From contig JAQXOR010000127.1 of NCBI GenBank assembly GCA_029099805.1, forward strand, positions 17,849 to 81,848: 64,000 nt of DNA, given 5' to 3'. The notes below the pieces were generated by a model. It was not told the origin of the DNA and did not search any database. It saw nothing but the letters and a program-made list of their open reading frames with translations. Shown here in pieces: positions 28,095 through 38,351 of the stretch. The translations under genes and the position numbers were made by a program. The number at the start of each line of letters is the position of its first letter. The first letter of the stretch is position 1. Source of the DNA: Lachnospiraceae bacterium. Lineage in GTDB: Bacteria; Bacillota; Clostridia; Lachnospirales; Lachnospiraceae.

Positions 28095-29774
28095 TTAATC
28101 ATTTATATCCGGCTTCTGTACATCCGTAATAATGGAAAACGCAATATTGGTCGCGTGGTCTGCCACACGCTCGATATTGGAAACCACGTCGGTAAATATC
28201 ATACCTGTCTCCGCATCACACTCGCCCTTTGTCAGTCTCTCGACATGGCTTTCCTGTAAAGCGCGCTCTTCCTCGTCGATTTCCTCCTCAAGCTCAAGAA
28301 TATCACGAAGATGCTCTTCATGCTTCTTTTCAAAGGCTTCCAGAGAATACCGGAGTAAGGTCTTTGTCTTCTCGAACATATCCCGAATCTGGGCTTCCGC
28401 AAAGCTGCTGATACTCAGATTATCCTCTCGCAACTGCGTCGCCGCATCCGCCATATTTTCCGCATGGTCACCGATACGCTCGATATCGTTAACCACATGA
28501 AACAGACCGCCGAGAAGCTTTCTGTCCTCTACCGGAAGAGAGAGCTGGTTTGCCTTCACCAGATAGTTTGTAATCTCCTCATTTAAGAAATTAACTGCCT
28601 TTTCTGTTTCGTAAATTTCCTCAATTACCTTTGTATCCTTTGAAAACAATACATCAATACCCTTTGACAGGTTGTCGATTGCAATTCCGGCCATACGGGT
28701 CGTCTCACTGATAATATTCGGAAGTGCGGCAGTAGTGGAGAATACACTGTTTTCTCCGATGTATTCAAGATGCATGTTGTCTGCCTTCTTGTCCTCACCC
28801 GGTACAAGCAGATACGTAAGCCTTACAATCGGCTTTGCAAGCGGGAAGCAAACCAGTACCTGGAATACCTTAAAAATCAGGTGGGTATTTGCCACATCAC
28901 GCGCAATCTTTGCATTGACACCGTTTACATAAACATCCTCAATTCCCATTGCGGTAGAGATAGAGGTGATAAAGCTTAAAATCTGCTCCTGCAGGAAGAA
29001 CAGTACAATCATAATTGCTGCAGAACCGATAATGTTTACGATGAAATGAATGTGAGCCGCACGCTTTGCCATTTTCTTTCCGCCGATGCTGGCAATAAGT
29101 GCCGATACACAGGAACCCATATTACAGCCGAGAATAATGTAAAAACAAATCTCTAACGGAATCAGCCCCTGGGATGCCATAAGTAAAACGATGCCGACCG
29201 TAGCGGATGAGCTCTGTAGCACTGCCGTAACGACAAAACCTACAGCGACCGCAAAAAACGGATGTGTCAGAGAACCTAAAATATCCGCAATCACCGGAGA
29301 GGACTTTAACGTCTCCATACCGCCCGACATCACGCTCATACCGAAAAACAGCATACCGAAGCCGAGCACTACCTCTCCGATTCGCTTAATCATCGGCTGT
29401 TTAAAGAACATCAGCATAACAACGCCGCCGATTAAGAAAAACGGAGCCACATCACTTAAATTAAATGCAATTAACTGGGCAGTGATTGTTGTACCGATAT
29501 TTGCACCCAGAATAACACCGGCTGCCTGAAGCAAATCCATAAGTCCCGCATTTACAAAGCTGACGACGAGAACCGTTGTTGCGCTGGAAGACTGCACCAC
29601 CGCGGTAAATAAAATACCGACAATCATTCCGAGAAAGCGATTCTTGGTAACCATCTCAAGAATCTTACGAAGTCTGGCTCCGGCTGCCTTTTCAAGGCCC
29701 TCGCTCATCAACTTCATTCCGTATAAAAAGAGTCCTAATCCTGCTGCAAGTGCAGTTATGACTTGAATTACCAT
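28095..29774 (-). CDS. Na/Pi cotransporter with PhoU-like C-terminal domain
   Basis: Duplicated VVQSSSATTVLVVSFVNAGL / VLQSSSATVGIVLLMASQGL motifs; C-terminal PhoU helices (VVNDIERIGDHAENMADAA). Confidence 0.94.
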   Translation of the reverse strand: MVIQVITALAAGLGLFLYGMKLMSEGLEKAAGARLRKILEMVTKNRFLGMIVGILFTAVVQSSSATTVLVVSFVNAGLMDLLQAAGVILGANIGTTITAQLIAFNLSDVAPFFLIGGVVMLMFFKQPMIKRIGEVVLGFGMLFFGMSVMSGGMETLKSSPVIADILGSLTHPFFAVAVGFVVTAVLQSSSATVGIVLLMASQGLIPLEICFYIILGCNMGSCVSALIASIGGKKMAKRAAHIHFIVNIIGSAAIMIVLFFLQEQILSFITSISTAMGIEDVYVNGVNAKIARDVANTHLIFKVFQVLVCFPLAKPIVRLTYLLVPGEDKKADNMHLEYIGENSVFSTTAALPNIISETTRMAGIAIDNLSKGIDVLFSKDTKVIEEIYETEKAVNFLNEEITNYLVKANQLSLPVEDRKLLGGLFHVVNDIERIGDHAENMADAATQLREDNLSISSFAEAQIRDMFEKTKTLLRYSLEAFEKKHEEHLRDILELEEEIDEEERALQESHVERLTKGECDAETGMIFTDVVSNIERVADHATNIAFSIITDVQKPDIND

Positions 29775-29813
29775 GTCTAACCTCCTCTTATGTACCTGAC
29801 GCTTCTTTCTATT

Positions 29814-30740
29814 CTACCCGATTTGTCCAAGTTTTTCAAGTACCGCTTTTGCATTTATAAAATCAGCCGAAATAGCTTTCTTTAATTCCTCTGCATCCGC
29901 AAACCGCTGCTCCGGGCGTAAAAAGTGCAAAAACTGTACTTTAATCTGCTTTCCGTACAAATCCTGATTGCACTGAAACAGATGAGTTTCCACTGTAATG
30001 ACCTTATCGGAATCCACCGTCGGCCGAAGACCTATGTTCGTTATTCCGTAAAACCATTGCTCATCAACATATGTTTTTGTAACATATACGCCGTAGGCAG
30101 GAAGCAGCTTTGCCTTCGGCGGGATCAGGTTTAGTGTAGGAAAGCCAAGGGTACGTCCCAGCTTCTTTCCGTGCATTACCTCTCCAAACACCGTATACGG
30201 CTGTCCTAAAAGTGTATTTACCTCTTCTATCTTTCCTTCTGCCAGCAACTCACGGATTCCTGTACTGCTGATACGTATCCCGGCACAGGTAATCTGCGGA
30301 ATACTTATCGTCCGGTAATGATACTGCTCTTCCAATGATTTAAGCAACAAAACATCTCCAGCTCTGCCCTTTCCAAAGCGGAAATCTTCTCCTACCACAA
30401 TCACCTTTGCATGCAAATTCTTGCAAAGTACTTCAGAAACAAACTGCTCGGCTGACATTTCCCGTATCGTTTCATCGAACGGATACTCCGCCAGAATATC
30501 AATTCCCATATCCTCACAAAGCCGGCGTTGCTCTTCTCTTGTATAAATAACGCTTCGTTCTGTGTCGACTGCCGAAAAAAACGAGACCACGCAGGATGCG
30601 TATCCGTGTTGTTTTTCCTGTAACACTGCTTTTAACAGACCCTGATGTCCTAAATGGAATCCATCAAACTTACCGATGGTAACTGCAGTCTGTACCGGAA
30701 GATACTCCGTATATTTTTTGATTCTTAACAGAAGACTCAC
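29814..30740 (-). CDS. ribF: Bifunctional riboflavin kinase / FAD synthetase
   Basis: TIGKFDGFHLGHQGLLKAVL, VVGEDFRFGKGRAGD, GKKLGRTLGFPTLNL, NIGLRPTV. Confidence 0.95.
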   Translation of the reverse strand: MSLLLRIKKYTEYLPVQTAVTIGKFDGFHLGHQGLLKAVLQEKQHGYASCVVSFFSAVDTERSVIYTREEQRRLCEDMGIDILAEYPFDETIREMSAEQFVSEVLCKNLHAKVIVVGEDFRFGKGRAGDVLLLKSLEEQYHYRTISIPQITCAGIRISSTGIRELLAEGKIEEVNTLLGQPYTVFGEVMHGKKLGRTLGFPTLNLIPPKAKLLPAYGVYVTKTYVDEQWFYGITNIGLRPTVDSDKVITVETHLFQCNQDLYGKQIKVQFLHFLRPEQRFADAEELKKAISADFINAKAVLEKLGQIG

Positions 30741-30757
30741 CTTCCTCCTGTTTCTAG

Positions 30758-31666
30758 TTAAAACATTTTTTCCGATTGTAATAGATTTTTGTCTTTTCTG
30801 TAAAAATACAGACCAATCAATCTTCCTTTTGTATCATACAGCCGAATTCTGTCTCCGTCTGCAAGTGACACCTTGTCACGCAGCATTGTAAGCGTAAGCT
30901 GATTTCCGTTATACAGTAAACGTTCAGCCTCGGGCAGGATTGTCCCCTGCGGGTAATTCGCCAGAAAAGTATCGATTGGCAGTAAAATCTCCTCCAGATG
31001 TCCGGTATCCCTTGCCTGTTCCACCTGAGACAACGTCACGGCATCCGTCAGTGCAAATACTCCGGCTTTTGTCCGGACAAGGGACTTCATACAGGCACCA
31101 CAGCCGAGATATTCACCCATATCCCGAAGCAGACTTCTGATATATGTGCCTTTAGAGCAGCGCACACGTAATACAGCACTCTCGACATAACCATCCTCCC
31201 GTAAAGAAAAAGAAAGAGGTGTATTCTCGAATAATTCGACTTCACGCGGCTTACGCTCAATTTCCCGGCCTTCTCTGGCAAGCTCATACAGTCGCTTTCC
31301 GTCTACCTTGAGTGCCGAATACATCGGAGGAATCTGCCCGTATTTGCCGGTAAAGTGCTTTGCCGCACGCATAATATCCTCTGCGGTAATCTGCACTTCT
31401 CTTCGTTCCAAAATGTTACCGGTCATATCCTCGGTATCGGTAATCACGCCCGGAAGCAGCACTGCTTCATATGTTTTCTCCTTATCGAGCATCAATTCAC
31501 AAAGCTTAGTTGCTTTGCCGATGCATACCGGAAGTACTCCGGTTGCCTGCGGGTCTAGCGTTCCGGTATGGCCGATTCTTCTTTCGCGAAGAATTCCGCG
31601 GAGCTTTGCAACAACATCATGGGATGTATACCCGGCCTCTTTCCGAATGTTAATGATTCCGTCCAT
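30758..31666 (-). CDS. truB: tRNA pseudouridine(55) synthase
   Basis: MDGIINIRKEAGYTSHDVVAKLRGILRERRIGHTGTLDPQATGVLPVCIGKATKL. Confidence 0.96.
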   Translation of the reverse strand: MDGIINIRKEAGYTSHDVVAKLRGILRERRIGHTGTLDPQATGVLPVCIGKATKLCELMLDKEKTYEAVLLPGVITDTEDMTGNILERREVQITAEDIMRAAKHFTGKYGQIPPMYSALKVDGKRLYELAREGREIERKPREVELFENTPLSFSLREDGYVESAVLRVRCSKGTYIRSLLRDMGEYLGCGACMKSLVRTKAGVFALTDAVTLSQVEQARDTGHLEEILLPIDTFLANYPQGTILPEAERLLYNGNQLTLTMLRDKVSLADGDRIRLYDTKGRLIGLYFYRKDKNLLQSEKMF

Positions 31667-31676
31667 ATACTGCTCC

Positions 31677-32639
31677 TTACTCCGTAGTATATCCTTTCAA
31701 TTGATGTTCTATCTGCGCGGAAAGATTGTTCACCACATCATGCGCCGAACCATTCATTGTACAGCCGGCAGCCATTTTATGTCCGCCTCCGCCAAACATA
31801 CAGCAAATCTTACTGACATCAACTTTTCCGTTGGAACGCATACTCACCTTATGGTGCTGCACGCCTTCTTCCCTGACGAGAATTGCAACCTCGACACCTT
31901 CCGTAACCCGCAGCTGGTCAATAATACCGTCCAGATCCGACGCTACCGCACCGTACAGCTGCATCATCTTCTGAGAAACAAAGGAATAAATAATTTTCCC
32001 GTTCAGCAGAAGAATACTTTCGAGCAGACAGCGACCGAGAATCTGATTCTGCATATAGGTTTTGCGGTAAAAGGAGTCATCAATCACCTTTGATGAAGAA
32101 ACTCCCTTTTCTAACAGACGCCCTGCCATATCCATCGTTCTTCTGGTGGTGTTGGAATGCTTGAATACACCGGTATCATGCACAATACCAAGGTACAGAC
32201 ACTCCGCCGTTTCTTTGCTGATTTTTGCGTCTTCCAAAAAACCGCACAATACTTCACAAGTGGAGCTTACATCTTCTTCCACATGATTATACTCCGCAAA
32301 TCTTGTATTACTGATATGATGGTCCAGACATACCGTATGCTTTGCACCTAAAAACAACTCCTCCGTAAACCCAAGGCGGTCAATACTTCCGCAATCAAGT
32401 GCAACAAATAAATCATACGTTACATTCTGCTTTGCCGTTTGTATTGCGTTCTCTGTATTCTTTAAAAAAGAAAATGCTGCCGGAACAGACTCCAGATATA
32501 CATCAATTTGTTTATTTTCTGTATTTTCCAACAGATAATTATATAAGGCAAGGCAGGAGCCTACGCAATCCCCGTCCGGTCGAATATGTCCGGCAATCGC
32601 GATGGAAGTCGCCTCATTAATAAGCCTGAAAAACTCCAC
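31677..32639 (-). CDS. nrnA: DHH/DHHA1 phosphoesterase, NrnA-type
   Basis: GHIRPDGDCVGSCLALYNYL, ALDCGSIDRLG, CLDHHISNTRFA, GGGGHKMAAGCTM. GTG start at 32639 with SD GGAGGGG upstream, so shorter than the track ORF. Confidence 0.92.
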   Translation of the reverse strand: MEFFRLINEATSIAIAGHIRPDGDCVGSCLALYNYLLENTENKQIDVYLESVPAAFSFLKNTENAIQTAKQNVTYDLFVALDCGSIDRLGFTEELFLGAKHTVCLDHHISNTRFAEYNHVEEDVSSTCEVLCGFLEDAKISKETAECLYLGIVHDTGVFKHSNTTRRTMDMAGRLLEKGVSSSKVIDDSFYRKTYMQNQILGRCLLESILLLNGKIIYSFVSQKMMQLYGAVASDLDGIIDQLRVTEGVEVAILVREEGVQHHKVSMRSNGKVDVSKICCMFGGGGHKMAAGCTMNGSAHDVVNNLSAQIEHQLKGYTTE

Positions 32640-32697
32640 CTTATCTCCCCTCCTTTTCAACAATTCCTGTTTCCTGACAAATAGAAATCTATGAATT

Positions 32698-33084
32698 CTA
32701 TTCCGTCTCTTCCTCATCAGAGCGGTCAGGTAGCTGTGCCGTTACATCGTCAATCAGCTTAGACATCGACACGCCATACGCAATCGAGCGGTCTCCCACA
32801 AAGGTCAGCTCCGGCGTATTTCTAAGATTTAATGATTTTGCAAGCTTGGAGCGCAGATGAGATGCTGCACTTTTCAGTCCCTTAAGAGTATTGGCAACCG
32901 CTTCCTCGTCACCAAGAACACTGATATAAATCTTTGCTGTTTTTAAATCCGGAGCCACCTCCGCCGCAACCACCGAAGTCAACGGATGAATGCGCGGATC
33001 CTTACACTCCTCGCGGATTAAGGTGCTGAGCTCCCTCTGGACCTCAGCATTAATCCGCGTATTTTTTACACTGTTTTTTCTCAT
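32698..33084 (-). CDS. rbfA: Ribosome-binding factor A
   Basis: RINAEVQRELSTLIREECKDPRIHPLTSVVAAEVAPDLKTAKIYISVLG. Confidence 0.95.
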   Translation of the reverse strand: MRKNSVKNTRINAEVQRELSTLIREECKDPRIHPLTSVVAAEVAPDLKTAKIYISVLGDEEAVANTLKGLKSAASHLRSKLAKSLNLRNTPELTFVGDRSIAYGVSMSKLIDDVTAQLPDRSDEEETE

Positions 33085-35807
33085 TATCTCGGTACCTCTT
33101 CCATTACATAAAGCTCAATCTGGTCAAATTCCTGCAAATCATTGAACTTCTCAAATACAAGACCGCACTCGTAGCCGGCTGCAACTTCCTTTACATCGTC
33201 CTTGAAACGCTTCAGGGAAGCCAGATCACCCTCGAAAATCTGCTCGCCCTCACGCGAAATACGAGCCTTACAGCCACGGACAATCTTACCGTCCAATACA
33301 TAAGAGCCTGCAATCATACCAAGACCGGAAGCCTTGAATACCTGACGAACCTCTGCATGACCGATGACCTTTTCCACAAATACCGGATCAAGCAGACCCT
33401 TCATTGCTGCTTCCACATCCTCAATTGCATTATAGATTACACGGTACAAACGCACATCAACCTTTTCACGGTCTGCCATTTCCTTTGCCTGATTATCCGG
33501 TCTGATATTAAATCCGATAATAATTGCATTGGATGCACTCGCCAGTGTTACATCAGACTCATTTACGGCACCCACGCCACTGTGGATTATCCGGATTGCA
33601 ACCTCTTCATTACTTAACTTTAACAAACTCTGCTTCACTGCCTCTACAGAACCCTGTACGTCAGCCTTGACAATCAGGTTCAATTCCTTAATATTGCCTG
33701 CCTGAATCTGTGAGAACAAACCATCTAAGGAAAGCTTTGCCTTAGTATCCGCAATCAGACGTTCCTTACCCTGGGAAATAAAGGCTTCTGCAATATTTCT
33801 TGCTTCCTTCTCGTTCTCGGTCGCCATTACAATTTCACCGGCGTTCGGAACCTCATTCAAGCCAAGAATTTCTACAGGTGTAGACGGAGTTGCTTCCTTT
33901 ACCCTGCGTCCCTTATCATCCATCATGGCACGTACTTTACCGTAAGCGGAGCCGATAGCAACAATATCACCTACGTGAAGCGTACCCTTTTGCACAAGAA
34001 TCGTTGCAACAGGTCCTTTCCCCTTATCAAGCTGTGCTTCAATAACAATACCTCTTGCCTTTCTGTTCGGATTTGCCTTCAACTCGCACATTTCCGCAGT
34101 CAAAAGTACCATCTCCAGAAGCTGGGTAATACCCTCCTTTGTATGAGCGGAAACCGGAACAAAAATCGTATCACCGCCCCAGTCCTCTGCTACCAGCTCA
34201 TATTCCGTAAGCTCCTGCTTTACGCGCTCTACATTTGCGCTCGGCTTATCAATCTTATTTACCGCAACAATAATCTGAATTCCTGCTGCTTTTGCATGGT
34301 TAATTGCCTCTACGGTCTGCGGCATGACACCGTCATCAGCCGCAACTACAAGAATCGCAATATCCGTAGACTTTGCACCACGCATACGCATGGAAGTAAA
34401 TGCCTCATGTCCCGGCGTATCAAGGAACGTAATGTGTTCACCGTTTACCTCTACCGTATAAGCACCGATATGCTGGGTAATTCCGCCCGCTTCCTTGGCC
34501 GTAACATTTGCCTCACGGATTGCATCCAGAAGGGAAGTTTTACCATGGTCAACATGACCCATAACACAAACAACCGGCGGACGCTTCACCATCAGGCTCT
34601 CGTCCTCCTCCGCTTCCTTCAAAAGCTCCTCAACCACATTGACCTTTACTTCCTTTTCGGCAATGCAGTCGTATTCCAATGCAATTTCCTCTGCTTCTTC
34701 AAACGTAATTTCCTGGTTAATGGAAACCATCTTTCCTGCAAGGAAAAGCTTCTTTACCAGTGCAGATGCCGGCTGCTTTAACTTATCCGCCAGCTCCTTT
34801 ATGGTAATCACATCCGGAACAACAATGGACTTAATTTCTTCCTCCACCGGCTTTACTACCTCCGGCTTAATGAAAGCACCCTTACGATTCGGATCCTTCT
34901 TCTTTAGCATCTTCTCCATGGAGGATTCATCCATCTCACGGTCTTTCTTCTTCTCTCTTTCCTTATCACGGTCACGATGACTGAATGCAGCCACTCTCTG
35001 CTCTTTCGTCAGCTCATTTGCAAAATCAGCCTTAATACTGCTGGCTGCACCGTTTCTTGCATCATTTCTTCCGCGCGCTGCCGGTCTCTTCTGCTGTACG
35101 GAATCCTTATCGGCATCCTTATCAAAGAAGCGATCCTTATTAAATCCGCCACTCTGCGGTCTGCCGCCCATACCGCCCTGTGGACGATTACCCTGTGGTC
35201 TGTCTCCGTATCTGCGCTCACCCTGCGGACGGTCTCCCTGCGGTCTGTCTCCGTATCTGCGTTCACCCTGCGGACGGTCTCCATATCTGCGCTCTCCCTG
35301 CGGACGATTGCCCTGCGGACGGTCTCCGTATCTGCGCTCTCCCTGCGGACGATTGGCTTCTCTCTGTGCCTGTGCGGCTGCCTTTGCAGCCTGACGCTCT
35401 GCCTGCTGCACATATACATTTCCTAATATATTAATTCGAGCCGGCTCTTCCTTCTTTTCGACCGGAGCCTTGGTTTCTTCCTTCTTTTCTGCCGGTTCTT
35501 CAACAGGCTCTGCCTTCTTTTCTGCCGGCACTGCCTCTGCCTTTACTGTCTTTTTCTCTGCGACCGGTTTTGCCTTTGCTTCCGTCTTTGCCTCTGTCTT
35601 TTTCACAGGCTTCTTCTCGGCATCCTCTTTCTTTGCAGTTTCCAGCTTTGCAAAATCACCGAATCTGCCGCGAATCATGGAAATCTGGCGCTCATCCAGA
35701 TTACTGGAATGACTCTTTATTTCAAACCCGTATTCGCCCAGATAACCTATGATGTCCTTACTCTGGATTTCTAATTCCTTTGCAAGTTCACTTACCCTCA
35801 TTTTTGC
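33084..35807 (-). CDS. infB: Translation initiation factor IF-2
   Basis: [56 protein letters not shown]; long low-complexity linker. Confidence 0.97.
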   Translation of the reverse strand, partial: AKMRVSELAKELEIQSKDIIGYLGEYGFEIKSHSSNLDERQISMIRGRFGDFAKLETAKKEDAEKKPVKKTEAKTEAKAKPVAEKKTVKAEAVPAEKKAEPVEEPAEKKEETKAPVEKKEEPARINILGNVYVQQAERQAAKAAAQAQREANRPQGERRYGDRPQGNRPQGERRYGDRPQGERRYGDRPQGDRPQGERRYGDRPQGNRPQGGMGGRPQSGGFNKDRFFDKDADKDSVQQKRPAARGRNDARNGAASSIKADFANELTKEQRVAAFSHRDRDKEREKKKDREMDESSMEKMLKKKDPNRKGAFIKPEVVKPVEEEIKSIVVPDVITIKELADKLKQPASALVKKLFLAGKMVSINQEITFEEAEEIALEYDCIAEKEVKVNVVEELLKEAEEDESLMVKRPPVVCVMGHVDHGKTSLLDAIREANVTAKEAGGITQHIGAYTVEVNGEHITFLDTPGHEAFTSMRMRGAKSTDIAILVVAADDGVMPQTVEAINHAKAAGIQIIVAVNKIDKPSANVERVKQELTEYELVAEDWGGDTIFVPVSAHTKEGITQLLEMVLLTAEMCELKANPNRKARGIVIEAQLDKGKGPVATILVQKGTLHVGDIVAIGSAYGKVRAMMDDKGRRVKEATPSTPVEILGLNEVPNAGEIVMATENEKEARNIAEAFISQGKERLIADTKAKLSLDGLFSQIQAGNIKELNLIVKADVQGSVEAVKQSLLKLSNEEVAIRIIHSGVGAVNESDVTLASASNAIIIGFNIRPDNQAKEMADREKVDVRLYRVIYNAIEDVEAAMKGLLDPVFVEKVIGHAEVRQVFKASGLGMIAGSYVLDGKIVRGCKARISREGEQIFEGDLASLKRFKDDVKEVAAGYECGLVFEKFNDLQEFDQIELYVMEEVPR
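35160..35355 (-). repeat. Tandem repeat encoding [10 protein letters not shown] units in the IF-2 linker
   Basis: [61 protein letters not shown], with near-identical DNA repeats. Confidence 0.9.
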
Positions 35808-35817
35808 CATGTATTCT

Positions 35818-36180
35818 TTACCTCCGTCGTTGATCCTCATGTTCTAAAAATGCCAGTTGTTTCATAATTGCCGTTGCCAATCCGGTCTCCAGAATTGCCA
35901 ACGATGCACGGAACTCTTTTCCCATTGCGTGACCGAGCTCTTCTTTTCCTCCAAACAGATAAACCGGTACGGAATAGTACGTTGCACTGTCAATAAACTT
36001 TTTTCTGGTATTTGCAGATGCCTCTTCAGAAATCAGAACCAGTGAGGCTCTGTTTTCCTGAATCGCTTTTTCAGTCAGGAATTCACCTGCTGCCACCTTA
36101 CCCGCCTTTTGTGCCAACCCGATATAGGATAAAATCTTCTTTGACACAGCTTCGCGTTTTGCTGCCTCATTCTCCTGCAT
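35818..36180 (-). CDS. L7Ae/L30e-like ribosomal protein (YlxQ-like)
   Basis: [49 protein letters not shown]; between ylxR and infB. Confidence 0.92.
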   Translation of the reverse strand: MQENEAAKREAVSKKILSYIGLAQKAGKVAAGEFLTEKAIQENRASLVLISEEASANTRKKFIDSATYYSVPVYLFGGKEELGHAMGKEFRASLAILETGLATAIMKQLAFLEHEDQRRR

Positions 36181-36439
36181 TCCCTGTCGTCAGCTCCTTT
36201 TCCAATGTTTCGTACACTTCTGTCGGAATCGCGCACTCCAGAGAACGTTCCAGCCCTTTACTTTTTCTGGCTTTTCTGAAACACTCTATCTGATTACAGA
36301 GATAAGCTCCTCTACCGTTCTTTTTCCCTGTTACATCTAATACTATAGTGCCCTCCGGCGTTTTTAATACACGAATTAATTCTTTTTTTGTCTTCATTTC
36401 ACCGCAACCGGTGCATTTACGAAGCGGAATCTTTTTCAT
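36167..36439 (-). CDS. ylxR: YlxR/RnpM family RNA-binding protein
   Basis: MKKIPLRKCTGCGEMKTKKELIRVLKTPEGTIVLDVTGKKNGRGAYLCN. Confidence 0.95.
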   Translation of the reverse strand: MKKIPLRKCTGCGEMKTKKELIRVLKTPEGTIVLDVTGKKNGRGAYLCNQIECFRKARKSKGLERSLECAIPTEVYETLEKELTTGNAGE

Positions 36440-36459
36440 CTACGCCTAATTCCTTTCTC

Positions 36460-37569
36460 CTAGTCTTCCCCCATCCAGTTGCCCATATCGTCATAATATC
36501 CGGTATTTGCTTTTTTCTTCGGCTTCTCTCTTCCCTGTAAGTCCGACTTAATGTCAATCTTATAACCGGTCAGTCTCGCTGCAAGTCTTGCATTCTGACC
36601 TTCTCTGCCGATTGCAAGAGACAGCTGATAATCCGGAACAATTACCTGTGCTGTACGCTCTTCGGTATTTACCGTTACAGAAACTACCTTTGCCGGACTT
36701 AATGCGTTTTCAATTAACACCTCCGGAACATCGCTCCAGGTAATAATATCAATTTTTTCTCCGCGAAGCTCGTTAACAATTGCATTCACACGTGCTCCGT
36801 TTACGCCGACACAGGCTCCTACCGGATCTACATTCGGGTCATTGGACTTAACTGCCATCTTTGTTCTGGAACCGGCATCACGGGAAACTGCTTTGATTTC
36901 TACAATACCGTCACGGATTTCCGTTACCTCTTCCTCAAACAGACGCTTCACAAGCTCCGGATGAGAACGGGAAACCGTTACACGCGGTCCCTTTGTCGTT
37001 TCCTTTACTTCCATTACATAAACCTTAATACGGTCATTCGGGCGATAAACTTCTCCGCGAATCTGCTCCCCCTCCATTAAGATAGCCTCACATTTTCCGA
37101 GGTTTACGCTGATATTGTTCCCAAGATATCTCTGTACAACACCGGTAACTACCTCTCTCTGCTTCTCGCTGTACTGCGTATAAATTGCTTTCCGCTCTTC
37201 CTCACGAATCTTTTGAACAACAACCTGCTTTGCCTTCTGAGCCGCAATACGACCGAAATTCTTCGGAGTAATTTCGATATTCACCGTATCACCGATTTCA
37301 TACTTCTCTGCCGGGAACTTCATTGTTGCTTCCGCAAGGGAAATCTCTTCTACGTCATCCTCTACCTCTGCTACAACTCTCTTTTCGGCCCAGACTACAA
37401 CCTCGCCGGTCTTCCGGTCAATATTTACCTTAATATTATCTGCCTTCCCGTAATTGTTTTTACACGCTGCAATTAATGAATTCTCAATTGCCTCCAGCAA
37501 AATATCCTTACTGATTCCTTTCTCCTTTTCCAACAGATTTAATGCCTCAATTAACTCCTTTGCGTCCAT
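36460..37569 (-). CDS. nusA: Transcription termination/antitermination factor NusA
   Basis: S1 and KH domains; VGACVGVNGARVNAIVNELRGEKIDIITWS, LAIGREGQNARLAARLTGYKIDIKS. Confidence 0.97.
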   Translation of the reverse strand: MDAKELIEALNLLEKEKGISKDILLEAIENSLIAACKNNYGKADNIKVNIDRKTGEVVVWAEKRVVAEVEDDVEEISLAEATMKFPAEKYEIGDTVNIEITPKNFGRIAAQKAKQVVVQKIREEERKAIYTQYSEKQREVVTGVVQRYLGNNISVNLGKCEAILMEGEQIRGEVYRPNDRIKVYVMEVKETTKGPRVTVSRSHPELVKRLFEEEVTEIRDGIVEIKAVSRDAGSRTKMAVKSNDPNVDPVGACVGVNGARVNAIVNELRGEKIDIITWSDVPEVLIENALSPAKVVSVTVNTEERTAQVIVPDYQLSLAIGREGQNARLAARLTGYKIDIKSDLQGREKPKKKANTGYYDDMGNWMGED

Positions 37570-37601
37570 AATATCCTCCTTATCTCGTTTTGTTCTTACT
37601 G

Positions 37602-38069
37602 CTAAAAATGTATTGCTAATTTTATCATTGCAATGCTCTCTCTCGGAATCGTAATCGTTTCTGTTTCCGAAATACGAAGCACAATGTTTGCATCATCAAA
37701 GCTTTCCAAATCTCCCGAAAGCTCCTTCTTTTTATTCAGCGGCTTATACAGCTTTACCTCTACCTCTTCACCGATACTGCGGGCAAAATCCTTATCCTTT
37801 TTTAACTGTCTGCCGAGTCCCGGAGAACTGACCTCTAAAAAATAAGCCTCCGGAATAAAATCCTCCACATCCAGCAAATCACTTAATTCTCTGCTTACAA
37901 GCTCGCAATCATCAATCGTAATACCGCCTTCCTTGTCAATATAGGCGCGCAGATAATAATTACTGCCTTCCTTTACATACTCGACATCCACAAGCTCAAA
38001 GCCGGTACGTTCCATAATCGGCAGGAGCAGGCTTTCTGTCTTCTGCTCGTATTCGTCTCTCTTTGCCAT
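37602..38069 (-). CDS. rimP: Ribosome maturation factor RimP
   Basis: GFELVDVEYVKEGSNYYLRAYIDKEGGITIDDCELVSRELSDLLD, YFLEVSSPGLGRQLKKDKDFAR. Confidence 0.96.
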   Translation of the reverse strand: MAKRDEYEQKTESLLLPIMERTGFELVDVEYVKEGSNYYLRAYIDKEGGITIDDCELVSRELSDLLDVEDFIPEAYFLEVSSPGLGRQLKKDKDFARSIGEEVEVKLYKPLNKKKELSGDLESFDDANIVLRISETETITIPRESIAMIKLAIHF

Positions 38070-38086
38070 ACAATCTCCTTAACAAG

Positions 38087-38112
38087 AAAGAGTGGACTTT
38101 CGTCCACTCTTT
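38087..38112 (-). promoter_or_regulatory. Hairpin with GAAA loop in the rimP leader
   Basis: Minus strand AAAGAGTGGAC-GAAA-GTCCACTCTTT, 11-bp perfect stem, ending about 17 nt before ATG 38069. Confidence 0.85.
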
Positions 38113-38138
38113 GCTCAACCTTTATGCTACCAAAGGAC

Positions 38139-38167
38139 ATTGTATCACGTACTTTAGGAAAAATCAA
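38139..38167 (-). promoter_or_regulatory. Housekeeping promoter TTGATT-17-TACAAT for rimP-nusA-infB
   Basis: Minus strand -35 38167-38162, -10 38144-38139. Confidence 0.75.
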
Positions 38168-38186
38168 GTAGTTTTTTTGAAATCTC

Positions 38187-38246
38187 TCAATTTTCATCAG
38201 ATTTCCCACAGCCTGCTATACCAGCCATTATAAGCATAAACATCAT
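38187..38246 (-). other. Possible lipoprotein signal-peptide remnant or micro-ORF
   Basis: Minus strand MMFMLIMAGIAGCGKSDEN*; lipobox-like AGIAGC, but no well-spaced SD for the ATG. Confidence 0.35.
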
Positions 38247-38351
38247 GATAGTTACAAACTTTTCTCCTCCGCTCAAACAAAATATCACTTTATTTTTTCT
38301 TCCACCGACTATACACAAATTCATCAAAAGCCAAAGATAAATCAGGCAATA

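Noticed and set aside
34977-35426. Plus-strand repeat-rich ORFs ([13 protein letters not shown]...) and possible CRISPR-like spacing
   Set aside because: Repeats are the antisense of the IF-2 linker codon repeats; no spacer-like unique sequence between units.
36120-36180. Overlap of the L7Ae-like and ylxR ORFs as a frameshift or fusion
   Set aside because: A 14-nt overlap with both proteins intact and full length; ordinary operon packing.
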